64,000 nucleotides of DNA, from assembly GCA_022579005.1 (NCBI GenBank), contig MU401590.1:41237-105236 (forward strand), in the 5' to 3' direction. Source of the stretch: Poronia punctata (lineage: Eukaryota; Ascomycota; Sordariomycetes; Xylariales; Xylariaceae). The stretch's first letter is position 1. Every line of letters starts with the position of its first letter. Position numbers and translations under genes: made by a program. Below are positions 23,927-36,457 of this stretch, in pieces. Under the pieces are notes generated by a model that did not search any database, was not told where the DNA came from, and saw only the letters and a list, made by a program, of their open reading frames with translations.

Positions 23927-26900
23927 GATACACAGTACAAGGCTCCTAGGGCTTGCGTCACGGCCCCCAAGCTGCGTATACGCGCATGGCGAATGCCATG
24001 GTCTAATTTGGCAATACACCATGCATTATGCATACAGTAAGGCGCAAGGTTACAGCTAGTATGTGAGGACCAAGCCACCTCAGTAACTCAGCACGCCGAA
24101 TACGAGACTGAGACTACGCACTATTTTCTTTGCTAGAACTAATAATTGTACATAGATATTGCTTGTTGTGACAGGGAAAAGACACCCCGAACTTACAGAG
24201 CAGCAATACGCCCTCGTTTCTACTTCCACTGCCACTTAATAAGGGACCCCTCATAATATGGTTGACGCTGCGATTCATGCCGCCGCAAGAAATAATTAAG
24301 ATGTGTGGTTGAAGTAACCAACAGCCAAGTCAAGCCACCGATAATAAATGTGTTAAAAGGGCGGCGACCCTGTCAGCGCTACACATGGCAGAATTCGGAC
24401 CGACGACCCAGACTGTTCGATAAGGACATCATCAAGACCTTCGGCATTGAGGCCCTAGGTTAAAGATGATTGGGCCCCGAAAATTAAGCAATTGTTCCCG
24501 CTGGGGAGGTTCTCCGTCGGTCGCCCTACCTATTTACCCGCCAGGCGATTTAACCGGAATCTCAGCAGCAGGGCACGCAACCCGCTTGCTTGGCTCCCTG
24601 CTTCCCTACTAAATGCTTTATTACAGCCCCTCGTGGCATCCTGGCCATAGTTTTGTGTGTCTCCAACCAATCTAGTATTCCATCGTATCTCCCATATGAA
24701 TTCATGTTGAGAGTACAGCAGGTGGGAGCCAGCAAGCTAAAAATGGAAAGCCGCCCCCCTTCTCCATGCTTCTCCCACGCATCGTTTCATGTTTGTAGCG
24801 ATATGTCGGGTTTCTCGCTAAGCGGCACTGTGAATGCAACCAGTCTACCACGTAGTAAGCCTGCCGTCAAACCTTATGGATGTTGGTTCAAAAAGAAATC
24901 CCAAGGTATTTCCTTCGATATCAAGCGCACACGTGCCCCCTCATTGTCGAGATAAGTCTCTGTTTACCGGAATATGCCATTTACTCACTCACGTAGGAAG
25001 AAGTAGAACGTGATGCTTTTTTTACCTGCATTAGACAGAACATGCAGCTGCATGACGGTGAGGCCAGAGGGAGAAATGTCAGGAAAAGAGGAGTACATGA
25101 AAACCAAGAGCAACTATCGAATTTTCCCACTGACTAGGTCCAAAAACTCGAGAATTTGGGTTCTCTCGTTGCCTTGTACAAGACTAAACCTGCAGGAGAT
25201 GTGAAGTTTGTTCTATCAGCAAAGCTGGCCGGCTTGCGATCGGCGTGTAGGGCGTGTAGGGCGGGCGCGTCCTGTAGACTAGGCGCGCAGTTCGTTCTCG
25301 ATGACCCGGAGGTAGGTAGGATAAGAAGGATATACCCTTTGCCCGGTCGTGGCTATGGATCACTTGGCAGAGCCTCTTTATCGATTCAGCGACTTGCAAC
25401 CGACAAAACCATTCGGGCGGTACTACATCGTAGGTACCCTGTCGAGCTGGCTCGAACCTTTATTTAGTTTGTTTGCAAGGCGTTTTTACCTGCTCAATCT
25501 TGCGTGCATGCACAGGAGAAGGTCAGCAGCAACGCATGGTACAAAACTTTTAAAACCCAACCCAAGGCCCCCACCGGTTTTGATTTAGTCTTGTCGACTC
25601 GTGTTCCAGCAAAAAGGTGCATACAGAGTGGCAGAGCATTTCACCTCTACGAATCATGCTCGCATCTTTGATGACTATGATAGGTTAAGTGCCATCTAAC
25701 CAAATACGCCGATAAGCAGCTTATTTTGGACCCCTGGAAAGTTCACCGCCCCGCTTTTCGTTTTCCTCGCGGAGCGTGCTAGTAGTACCTACAGTAGCCC
25801 ACAGTAGTCTGTTTTCTGCACCGCGCCTGTAACCGTTCCAGATCGGCTACTTAGTATTATCTGGTTTGAAGTACTCACGAATACCTCAGCTGTGGAGGCG
25901 AAAAGACGGCATATGCGTACATCTTACGTACAAGTGCACAAATATTCCCGGCACCTGCTTTAAAAGTTACGTGTAAAAAACAACGCTACTAGCCTTGTAT
26001 AATCCCGCCCCGGCATGCATCCTAGGTAAGTACCTACCTTAGGCCAAAGCGGGTTAGACAAATTCACACCAAGTAATAAGCATAATCCTGTGGCCAGACT
26101 CCAGACGCCCAATGTTCAAGTTCTTTGGACGAATCAGGATGATGTACCGTCTCGAGAAGAAGTGAGATGGATCTTCTGCATCTGTCCTGCATGAGGTGAC
26201 ACTCTCGTTTCCTCATCGGGACCAATAACACACAAGACGAAAACAAAACGGAATTTGTCAGATTGATTAAAACTTGATCTAACCCAGACCCAGACACGCC
26301 AGAGAGAGACCCAAAGAAGATCGAGAGCAAGACGCAGAAGACCCCGCATCGCCGGTGAAGTCGTCTCTACGGTCACGGTCACGGTCACGGTCACGGTTCC
26401 GGCCACGGTCCACGGTCCACGGTCAGCTGGAGGGGACGAAGGGGAGAAGAAGATGAGAAACTATGGGTCCCCATATCTATCTTCTAGCGAGGTAGGAACA
26501 TATGTCCTCGTAGATAGGAACGCTCATACCATGACCGCGCTGTCGGCGCCCAGACTGATCCTGGGAAGGGTTCAAACTACTTGCGGATAGTCCCGAGTCA
26601 AAAGCTTCATCCTATACCTGGTAGAATCCACCAATCGTCAGCTTCATCTGCGGCCACTAGGGTATTCTTGCACGCCGGTACTTGGCAAGGCAACTGTGTG
26701 CGATAAGGAGAGTTTTCCTGCATTTCTGCCCCTTGAACACTGACAGATGCATAGGTACTCGTAGGTGTAAGTGTCTGGCCTGGCTCCCTGAGTCCCTGCC
26801 CGCCCTGGTGCATGACGGGGTGTACGGGGTGTACGGGGCCCCAGAAGAGGGTCCCAAATCGGATGTACTGTACACGCACAGGTAATGTACCTCGTGTACA

Positions 26901-27723
26901 TTGGTAGCACAGACAGAGAGGCGCAGCTACCTCGTTACCTTGGACCCATGTGCCCTGTGAAAGCCGCCGATATCAACTTGACAAGAGTCTTGGTGATGCC
27001 CCTACGCACGCACACTGAGCTTGATTCAACTTGGCGCATACCTAATACGTTTTCATCTTCAACTTGGCAAGACTCAACAAGAAATGGAATGCGTGTGGCA
27101 GACCTTGGCATAAGTTACTATATCCTCGTGCTTGTCCCCTTCAAAAGTTTTTTTTTCAGTTGGATGCTTGAAACTGCTGATAATATCATTCCCGTGCTCT
27201 GCTCGAGCTATAAAACTGGCTATAAGCTGGCTTCACTTCTATTATTGGGAACCCCTGTCCACCCCCAGATTATTCTACCTAGCCCACCCCCGTTGCACCC
27301 CATCGCCCTAAAGTGTTCTACACTAATAAGCAACGGAGAGCTAGTCTACTTGTGAGAAGATCGCTCGAGTGCCCCGCAAAATCTCATAGGCAGACCAGAC
27401 AATCTGGAGAAGTCGGGTGCTCCTGGCTCCGTTTCTTGAATCTTCCCCTTTCTTTCCAACTTTACATCATCTGTGCAATTCTTCTATACAGCCTTGACCG
27501 GGTCGACCTCTCTTTCCTCGGCTTATAAACCAACCGTCTCTCACTTCATCTTCGCCGCCGTCGCTGTCCCTCGCGAGAACTTTTGTGCGTCGTCATAGGA
27601 CCCCCGTGTGCGGCTTAGTCTGCGATTGTACCTCCGTACCGGACAGCTTTTGAATTTAACCGGGAAAAATACACTGGATCGCCATCTCACCCTGAATCTC
27701 TCTCCGCAGACCAGAAGCGTCCC
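23927..27723. other. Long intergenic region with minisatellites
   Basis: No gene is supported over 3.8 kb. A GGTCAC hexamer repeat followed by GGTCCAC units lies at about 26,367-26,424. A GGGTGTAC-type duplication is near 26,816-26,838, and a CCTAGGTAAGTACCTACCTTAGG-like palindrome near 26,020-26,043. The last kilobase is C/T-rich and should hold the facB promoter. A CCCCAG hexamer at 27,263-27,268 fits the CreA consensus on the reverse strand, a weak match expected by chance. Confidence 0.5.
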
Positions 27724-27762
27724 ATGAATTCAACTCGGCCTGGCCCAAGGTTCCTGGTGTGA
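27724..27762 (+). promoter_or_regulatory. Upstream ORF 1 in the facB leader
   Basis: A 12-codon frame, ATG at 27,724 to TGA at 27,760-27,762, lies 195 bases before the facB start codon. Whether it is in the mRNA depends on the transcription start, which cannot be read from the sequence. Confidence 0.35.
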
Positions 27763-27820
27763 GCGATATAGTAAAGGGAGTCAGCAGCATCTCGAAGAGA
27801 GCGCGAAACACCTTCCTTCC

Positions 27821-27847
27821 ATGGGTAGTGGCTATAGCCTATTGTGA
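27821..27847 (+). promoter_or_regulatory. Upstream ORF 2 in the facB leader
   Basis: An 8-codon frame, ATG at 27,821 to TGA at 27,845-27,847, follows the first upstream ORF and ends 110 bases before the facB ATG. It could reduce initiation at the main start. Confidence 0.35.
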
Positions 27848-27957
27848 AGAAATTCCCGCTTGAAACGCCTCGACCTTTTGACGCACGCAAGTCGCCAAGC
27901 CGACCGGACCCATCAAATCCGCACTGTGGCGAGTGCAATTTTGACTCGTACGCCAAG

Positions 27958-30830
27958 ATGCCAGGAATCCTTCCAATGAAAGTCATCAAGGTGGGCACGA
28001 GCTCACAAAGCCGAATCGCCCAAGCCTGTGATCGCTGTCGGTCCAAGAAGATACGGTGCGATGGCATCAGGCCGACGTGTTCGCAATGTTCAAACGTCGG
28101 CTTCGAGTGCAAGACCAGCGACAAGTTGAGCCGGCGCGCTTTCCCTCGGGGATATACGGAATCCCTGGAGGAGCGAGTCAGGCAGTTGGAATCCGAAGTC
28201 CGCGAACTGAAGGACCTATTAGACGAAAAGGACGAGAGAATAGACATGTTGGCCAAGATGCACGGGCACCGCCCCTCTCCTCCTAGGTCGATTGCGAGTC
28301 CCAAATCTCCAGCCGACCCGGACGCGGATGGGAATCCGCCCCCGAAAGAAGATACGTTCCGAGTACAGGCGACGCCATTGTTACTCGGTGTGGAGAATTC
28401 AGATTCGTACTTTATGGGGTCTTCGAGTGGACGTTCGTTCATCGGTACGTCGGCAGAGGTATATCTGAATTTTAATGGTTATCACTAACCTGCTGGTCAG
28501 AGACGTTCAAGCGAAAGGTTCAAGAGAGTGGGAAACCATGCGGAGACTTCAACCCGGAAGCATTCCTTCACATCCAAGGATGCTACCCTCTAGTCTCGAA
28601 GCCACCGGCTCCGGCTCTAAGAATCCCGCCGAGGCTCTTCTCAGACAGATGCGTCAACGTCTACTTTCAGGAATGGGCGCCGCTTTTCCCCGTCCTCCAT
28701 AAGCCTACGTTCTTACAACTCTATGGCGACTTTGCCGCGGATTCCGACAAGATTAAGAATAACCACAAACTTGCACAGCTCTACCTAGTGTTCAGTATTG
28801 CTGCACTGTCGTCCGAGCAGCCCGACCTCGACCAGATTGCCGCCTGTGAGATGCAATGGCAAAAGGCGCTAGATGCCGTCATCATGGACAACACCATGAA
28901 CACGCTCCAATGCCTGGTTCTGGCCCTCATGTACTGTACGATTCGCGCAGACTACAAGCGTCTTCAGCATTTCAAGGCCGTTGCTGTCGGGCTCTCTCAT
29001 CGTCTGGGCCTACATCAAAGCCAGAAACGCTTCTCTTTTGGAGCTCTCACGATCGAGACACGTAAAAAGGTTTTCTGGACGCTCTATACTCTTGACTGGT
29101 AAGTTTCGTTGCCACATATTCATACAACCCTCCAGCTGATTGTGAAAAGCTTTTCTTCCGCTATACTCGGTCTTCCCAAGCTATTGCGGGAAGATGATAT
29201 CCATGCCGAATACCCCGCAGACACAGACGACGAATACGTAACAGAAAAGGGGTTCCAACCGACACTTCCAGGCGAGCACACGAGAATATCAAGCGCATTG
29301 GCCCTATTTAGATTATCACGCATCTTAGGGCGCGTTCTGGAAAAGAACTACCCCGCAGCCACATCTCATGAACTGTCCCTTCAACAGATGGGGACACTGG
29401 ACTCTGAACTTCAAGAATGGAATGAGGCGCTGCCGTCCCATCTCAAGCTCAATTTCGTCCAGGACAAACCGTCAACAGATGTCACTGGCAGCAGATCTCC
29501 GATCCTGGTATGATTGATGGCTTTTACCTCGCCCCCCCCCTATTTGTGCCTTGTAAGCTAACGTAAGCAGGCCTTGGCATATTATTACGTTCGAACCCTT
29601 ATTTTCCGGCCGGCCATTGGCTCCAGCCTGGGCTCTAGGGCTGGGCCCGCGCTTCTAGCTACTGCGGAATGCAGCAGCCACATTATCCAAATCGCCCAAC
29701 TCCTCGAAGAGAGGAACATGTCGTTCTCCTTTTGCCTGAACAAGGCTGATGTACTTGTTCTCTGCGGCATGACATTACTATACCAGAGCCTAGATCTCAA
29801 GCACGACAGCAAGCTTATGAAAGACGTCGAGAGATTATTCAGTGCCGTCCTAAAAAGTCTGCAACAAGTGAGAGCGGCGGGGATTTCGGACCTGAAGAGG
29901 GTGGCACGTATGTGGATTAATGTGGGAGAGCCATCACAGCCGCCCTCGGTACAGCCTAGCCCAGCCGCCAGTGCCACCACCATGGCCGCGCCACCGAGGT
30001 CTTCTCCTCCAGCAGCGCCCATGCCCATGATCAAGAGCTCACCATACGGACGCCACCCCGGAGCTAGCATGAGTGAGACGGATTTGCTCGCCCAACAAGA
30101 GAAACTACGGCGTATGACGATGCCCACCTCTTCAGGCTCCAGGCCGGAGCTTTATCGGGCACACTCACGAGCTTCACTTGATCATACCGCCATGGAACAG
30201 TCTTCGTCGCAGCGTGATCACCACTTTGCCATCTCTCAGATCCAGCAGTCGATGTTGCGGGCGTCCCCAGCACAGAAGGCTAAGCCCGATATGAATTATC
30301 TGACGCTAGGCAATACTGCAGCGTCTAATCCTCAGCCACCTTCACCCAACCAGAATCATATGTCACCTTCACGACCCATGCCCTCTCCTCATAAGGCGCA
30401 TGCCCCGCTTTGCCCACCGGTCCACATGCACAAAGGAGGTTCCGGAGGGGGCATCTCGTTATCTGAGTGGGAAGCCCTACTAGGCGCGATGGATGGTGGC
30501 CAGGTCAATGTTTACGATGCCATATACGGGGGACCCGCCTTGTCCATGGAGAACCCCACCAACCAAGCGACAAATTACAACGAGTGGACGCTCGATCCTT
30601 GGGACCTATCAGGCTTTAACATCAGAGACTTGGAGCTGGCCACAACGGGAGCCGGTCCACAGAGTGTCCTTAGTATAAGTGACGAGAGTCTGAGTTCGGG
30701 CGACGACCACCAAGCCGACCTTTACATGAATATGGGGAGCGATGGCTATCAAAGCGGCTTGATATCACACCGGAACAGTCATGACGGGCCGTTGATGTTG
30801 GAAGGTATCGACATGGCTTTAGGCTTATGA
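27958..30830 (+). CDS. facB: Zinc-cluster activator FacB/CAT8 (acetate, gluconeogenesis)
   Basis: FacB (CAT8 in yeast, ACU-15 in Neurospora) activates acetate use and gluconeogenic genes in the nucleus. Four exons (27,958-28,444; 28,501-29,098; 29,150-29,507; 29,571-30,830) give 900 residues. The Zn2Cys6 domain is at residues 24-51 ([15 protein letters not shown]-x2-C-x6-C-x6-C-x2-C-x6-C). The FacB linker [20 protein letters not shown] runs into a coiled coil (~70-100). The fungal-specific activator domain spans roughly 170-620. The C-terminal third is Ser/Pro/Met-rich and disordered, with an acidic end ([14 protein letters not shown]) suited to activation. [13 protein letters not shown] is the usual Sordariomycete start; the reading frame stays open further left but has no ATG there. 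All introns are 51-63 bp. Confidence 0.95.
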
Positions 30831-32977
30831 CAATAGTGCTTTCCTTCGGGATAGTTGAATCTGAATCCGTTGGAGGAGTCAGCCACATGTCTTTATCTAC
30901 GATTTTACGATATCATTGTCGGGCGTTTTGTTTCTGGAAAATATATATCCAACACGGGGGTTTATTTCACGGTGGAGTAACATATGACATGGTAGAAAAC
31001 GCGACGTCTGAAAGGTGTCTAGGATGGAGTTTTGACACTTTCAACAATTGTTATGTTATTAGGTCTAGGTAGAATCAGGGTGGACTAGGTAGTATCTAGT
31101 TCCCCTAGAAATGAATCTACGAGTACGCTCAGGTTTTCCCAAGCTATCTAGCATGAGTCTAATTAGAGATCTTCTCTAGACCATCTAATCTCCTCGCCCA
31201 CATGGGTCTTTGTAACTGCGGTTTCTCTAAATATTACGTTGCGTACAACTGGTCTGGCGCCTTATTGATGATACCGAGGTTTACACAGTCTATATTCTCT
31301 AACTGCCTTTATTTGTCTGCACTGTACCGCTGCAAGTAGTCGTAGGATTCTAGTTGAAAACCAATTAGAATTTGTATCAAGGGCCCATGTACCTTGAAGT
31401 AGCAATGACAGGGGATTCGGCCCCATATTTGTCCATGGCCGCACTAACCCTGAAAGAGTTAAGGAAAGATACGGCAATCCTCGTCTAGCATATTCTACAA
31501 GTAATCCAAGACTTTTGAGCGCTTGCGACTTTGAAGGATTTAACCTTGTCTTGACCTTGTCTTGACCTTGTCTTGACCACAGCATCACAAAAGCGTGCAA
31601 TTGCTAATATGGTTGCGTATGACTCTATATAGCAGGTACGGATACCTTTCCAGTCAGTTAGAAAGAAAGAGAAGACACAAACCTGTTCTTTCCTCATAAA
31701 CAGGTAATACAAGACTGACGCCGGTGAGTTGTGACGCCAGAGTCTGACTGCACTTATCAGAAGCACACCTTTACGTATCTACTAGTGCTTACCTCTCGAT
31801 GTCTGGGCAAGCCTGGGCAAGGCTTGTCACCAGTAACTTCAAGTAGGTATCGTCCGCTGAGGTTACATTAGGTTATGTAAAAACCTTACATATTCGCACC
31901 TTTTTTCACCGTCTGCACGTCTTCCGTTCCCGCCCTGGCGCCAAGGTTGAGGTAGCGGACACGCTCGGTCCTTTCCTTTCCTTTCCTTCCCTTGCCTTGG
32001 CTTGGCTTCCCTGCGGATCAACTTTTTGGCTGCTGTAGGAAGAGGCACAGTTCCGTTGAATCCGATTAGGGATAAGAATTGGCCCTTTCTCACCTAGGTC
32101 GTTTCCCTTACATTTGCTGCTTTTAGTCCTATCTTCATAGCCGTCTAGAACTTACCTGGATTCCGAATCATCTTGTGTTCCTTCTTTTGTGTACTGTTGT
32201 ACAGACTGTCGATGTGGCCAACCTTGTTTGGTATCGCTGGTCACGTTCCCCTCATCGAACCTTGGACCCTGCCGCATCCCTACCCGCCTGACTAAACCAC
32301 AACTGAACATAAAGCCAAGTGCCCAGGCCGAGGGTTAGACCTACGACTGTCCAATCAGCAACTTTGACGGCCCCCATAATTCGGACGTCGTGCGCGGTTT
32401 ATCTCGAGCCTAATTCTGAACGTCGTAGATCTGGCCAGTCGTGTTTGCGGAATTTGTCTTTGGCTCATGGTCATCGTACGCATACCAAGAGGTCAATTAC
32501 GGTCCTTTTTGTGACAACTCACTATACCATAGTCCGGCACGGTGTCGTGACAGTGAGATCCACATTGTCTAGAAGGCTTCAGGGGAGGTCTAGACCGCAA
32601 CGTGGTAGCATAAGGAGTCCGTTCAAGCCCAGCGCAGCCCTTTCAGGTTACATCGTTCGTTGGCTTGGTCGAGGCTTCTTTCCGAAAAGTACGAGCTAGG
32701 AAAGAGTCTCGATAGTATTCCCGGAACAAAACTCGAGACCCTTACTGTACTTTGTACGAGTGTCATCATTGCCACGATCGTCCATTGGTCAGGTCACTGA
32801 CCTCCTTTGTTGTGTGTACTCCTTAACCATCAGAGCCGCCTCTTCGAGTGGTTAGTCCAGGCTGCGGGAAGAATCACGATTCGGGTTAGGGCAAGACTAG
32901 GCTTGCATGCGTGTATAGTTGGTCGTTGAAACAGTGCCGGAACTCGTACCGTACGGTCTAGGTCTAGGGTACCCAAG
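30831..32977. other. Intergenic
   Basis: No gene is supported in 2.1 kb. A GTCTTGACCTT unit is repeated three times at about 31,546-31,578. CCTTT repeats lie near 31,970-31,990. Open frames here have no recognisable content. Confidence 0.5.
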
Positions 32978-34280
32978 ATGGCGACAGCATCATCAAAGCC
33001 AAGTTTGGGCGTCAATATGGTGGGTGAGCAGAGTCCACTGCTAGGATCTGACAACGAGCATAGTATGTATGTCTCTTGGTCTTAGCCATCCTACTTCCCA
33101 AGTACCCTTGGCAACCTAGCATGTCGTGGTTGTAGATTATCTGACATGTATCGCAGAGGACCGAAACTCGGTGACCAAACATGGCGACACAAGCCCACAA
33201 GCACCGCAGCGACGGAGGCCTGTGCCCCAGACGATTGGACATCGTGGGTTCAAGGCTGTTGCTCCCGAGAACACCATGGCGGCTTTTGTGGCAGCTGTTG
33301 AGGCCGGCGTGGACGCTATCGAGACGGATCTTCATCTTACACGTGACGGTGTAGTCGTGCTTTGTCATGATGGAACTCTCCAACGATGTTACGGTAACAA
33401 AGCTAGAGTCCGGGATCTTGATTGGAGTGAGATTAGTGAACTCCGTACACTTCGCGAGCCTCGCCAGCCGATGCCCCGCCTTGTCGACCTGTTGAAATAT
33501 CTCGAAGAGCCTGGCTTAGAAGACATTTGGCTTATTCTCGACATCAAGGTAAGCCAATAAAAAACAAAATGGTCGTTAACTTGCTATAATGGGCCAAATG
33601 CATACTAACCCGAACTTTTGTCAGAAACACGATGATGCTGGTGAGATCATGAGAAGGATAGCGGATGCTCTGGCTTCCGTGCCGAGTAGAAGACCGTGGA
33701 GTGAGAGAGTTACTCCTTGTTGCTGGGATGTAAGTCGTCTTGAAATGGAAAGTCGGATTTGCCGGCGGTCGATTTGAGAACTGATCGTTTGCAGGCGACT
33801 TATATCGCGCTCGGCATGAAATATCTTCCCGACTATCGCACCATGCATGTTGGATTTTCCTCCATCTCTTATCCACGTTGTTTGTCCAATATTCCCAACA
33901 TCTCTTTCAGCATATTCCATTATACTCTGGCAACACTACCCGGTAGAAGGTTCCTCCGAGACATGAAAAAACAGGGTATTCCGGTTCATGTATGGACAGT
34001 GAACGACGAGAGCTGGATGGAGTGGTGCATCCGAAATGAAGTATCCGGCGTCATCACGGACGAGGTCGGTCTGTTTCGGAAAGTGTGCGATAGAATTAGG
34101 AGCGAGGAGGACGAGCAAGGGAAGAAAACATTAGCACTCAACCCTCGGTCCCTTTATAGATGGGTGGGATTCTTGGGGAAGATGGCTGTGGTGCATTTGC
34201 TATTATTAATCTTTATGGCGGATTCGTGGCTAAGACATGGTCCTACGAGCCACCGCGTCAAAAAGGCGTTGGACGGATAA
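32978..34280 (+). CDS. Glycerophosphodiester phosphodiesterase with C-terminal membrane anchor
   Basis: GDPD enzymes hydrolyse deacylated phospholipids to glycerol-3-phosphate and an alcohol. Four exons (32,978-33,062; 33,157-33,548; 33,625-33,729; 33,795-34,280) give 355 residues. The first exon is inferred: MATASSKPSLGVN with a dileucine-like EQSPLLG segment joins in phase to the open frame, which otherwise lacks an ATG. The GDPD motifs are TIGHRGFKAVAPENTMAAF (catalytic His, Glu-Asn), DAIETDLHLTRDGVVVLCHD (metal-binding Glu/Asp and second His), LILDIK and HVWTVNDESWMEWC. A single hydrophobic helix (MAVVHLLLLIFMADSWL) near the end suggests membrane anchoring. The catalytic residues appear intact. 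Confidence 0.9.
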
Positions 34281-35310
34281 CGGCAACTATCGAAATACTC
34301 GGCATCTTGCCGCCGAAACGGCTATTCGGCATCTTCATATGTTCAATGCAATCCTCTCGACTACCTAGTCTAGATATAATCGACTTGTGACACATGATAA
34401 ATTTACGATTTCGCCACCTATGCCGTTTTCCGTGAAGTTAATGCTATGGTTATAGGCTTCGTTCATTACATGCTCGAAATTACAATGCTTTAACTATATG
34501 CCTGGCTGTAAAGCTAAAAGGAAGATATACTACGAGATACGGGCAACCATGAGTCGAGTCGAGTCAAATCATTATCACGATGTAAAGACGATCAAAATAT
34601 ATTCATTTATAGGTTAGCAAACTTCAGCCTAGCTGCCGATAAACATTTGGAGCTTGGTTCTATTCACTGTTGGGTTGAATAGCCTTCAAAAGTTCGAACC
34701 AACATTACGAGTTCGACGGGCTACCTAGATAAGTATAATAAAGGACGAGCGGAAGAAGCTCTACATCGTCGTCTTGACCAGGTTAGGTATTTGGTAGGGC
34801 AGAGGTACGGTACTCGTATTAATAGGTAGATGATACGGATATTGGGAGGATATGCGTCTCTGGTTGCCCCCCTTTCCTTTCTCTTCTCTCTCTCTCTCTC
34901 TTTTGTAACCAAAGGATGTTTGTGTGTCTCGGGGAATTATTTTGCTCTTATGACACATGTTTCCCATTATAGTAATTATATAATTTACCTACCTACCGTA
35001 CACCCTACATACACATACACCCTTCCCCCCCCCCCCCCCCCCTTTGTCTGACTCTGACGAATCGGAGCCAACCCTTTATTTTTGCCAAGCCGGGTCTTCC
35101 CTTTTGAAATGAAGCTACAAGTTACGTACTATTCTTTTTACGGGTTAGGCTAGGTTGGATACGTAATTATCGAAACCCTTGAAAGTTACCTATATTTTTG
35201 GATTTGTAATTACCTAAGGTAGTAACCTAAGCAAAGAAAGTTGGATGTAAAAAAAAAGAAATTGGATCACGGGGTTATTTGTATTCTTATTTTGTTTTCC
35301 TATTTTTGGC
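34281..35310. other. Intergenic, low complexity
   Basis: This is the 3' region of the GDPD gene, then low-complexity sequence: a CT run near 34,886-34,902 and a poly-C tract at about 35,026-35,042. No gene is supported. Confidence 0.5.
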
Positions 35311-35330
35311 GGGGGGGGGGGGGGGGGGCG

Positions 35331-35416
<86 letters not shown>

Positions 35417-36292
35417 GGGGTNNNNNNNNNNNNNNNNNNNNNNNNNNNNNNNNNNNNNNNNNNNNNNNNNNNNNNNNNNNNNNNNNNNNNNNNNNNNNNN
35501 NNNNNNNNNNNNNNNNNNNNNNNNNNNNNNNNNNNNNNNNNNNNNNNNNNNNNNNNNNNNNNNNNNNNNNNNNNNNNNNNNNNNNNNNNNNNNNNNNNNN
35601 NNNNNNNNNNNNNNNNNNNNNNNNNNNNNNNNNNNNNNNNNNNNNNNNNNNNNNNNNNNNNNNNNNNNNNNNNNNNNNNNNNNNNNNNNNNNNNNNNNNN
35701 NNNNNNNNNNNNNNNNNNNNNNNNNNNNNNNNNNNNNNNNNNNNNNNNNNNNNNNNNNNNNNNNNNNNNNNNNNNNNNNNNNNNNNNNNNNNNNNNNNNN
35801 NNNNNNNNNNNNNNNNNNNNNNNNNNNNNNNNNNNNNNNNNNNNNNNNNNNNNNNNNNNNNNNNNNNNNNNNNNNNNNNNNNNNNNNNNNNNNNNNNNNN
35901 NNNNNNNNNNNNNNNNNNNNNNNNNNNNNNNNNNNNNNNNNNNNNNNNNNNNNNNNNNNNNNNNNNNNNNNNNNNNNNNNNNNNNNNNNNNNNNNNNNNN
36001 NNNNNNNNNNNNNNNNNNNNNNNNNNNNNNNNNNNNNNNNNNNNNNNNNNNNNNNNNNNNNNNNNNNNNNNNNNNNNNNNNNNNNNNNNNNNNNNNNNNN
36101 NNNNNNNNNNNNNNNNNNNNNNNNNNNNNNNNNNNNNNNNNNNNNNNNNNNNNNNNNNNNNNNNNNNNNNNNNNNNNNNNNNNNNNNNNNNNNNNNNNNN
36201 NNNNNNNNNNNNNNNNNNNNNNNNNNNNNNNNNNNNNNNNNNNNNNNNNNNNNNNNNNNNNNNNNNNNNNNNNNNNNNNNNNNNNNNNNNNN
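35311..36292. other. G homopolymer and 871-base assembly gap
   Basis: About 110 nearly pure G residues (35,311-35,420) run into N from 35,422 to 36,292. The right side soon has a T run and a C run (36,391-36,414). The homopolymers next to a gap suggest sequencing or gap-filling error. Open frames across N carry no information. Confidence 0.95.
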
Positions 36293-36457
36293 CACATTAT
36301 CCTTCTACGTTATATTAACAGCCCCCCTAAAAATCTTTTTTTTTTTTTTTTACCAACAAACCGACTAGTCCCCCTAAAAACCGATTTTTTCCCCCCCCCC
36401 CCCCCCCCCCCCCCAATACATCACCCCGCCGTGGTGGAAGGGGCCAATGGTACATAT

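Noticed and set aside
24380..24530. Possible RNA gene around GAAAATTAAGCAATTGTTCCCG
   Set aside because: No tRNA cloverleaf or 5S motifs could be fitted, and there is no T-run terminator.
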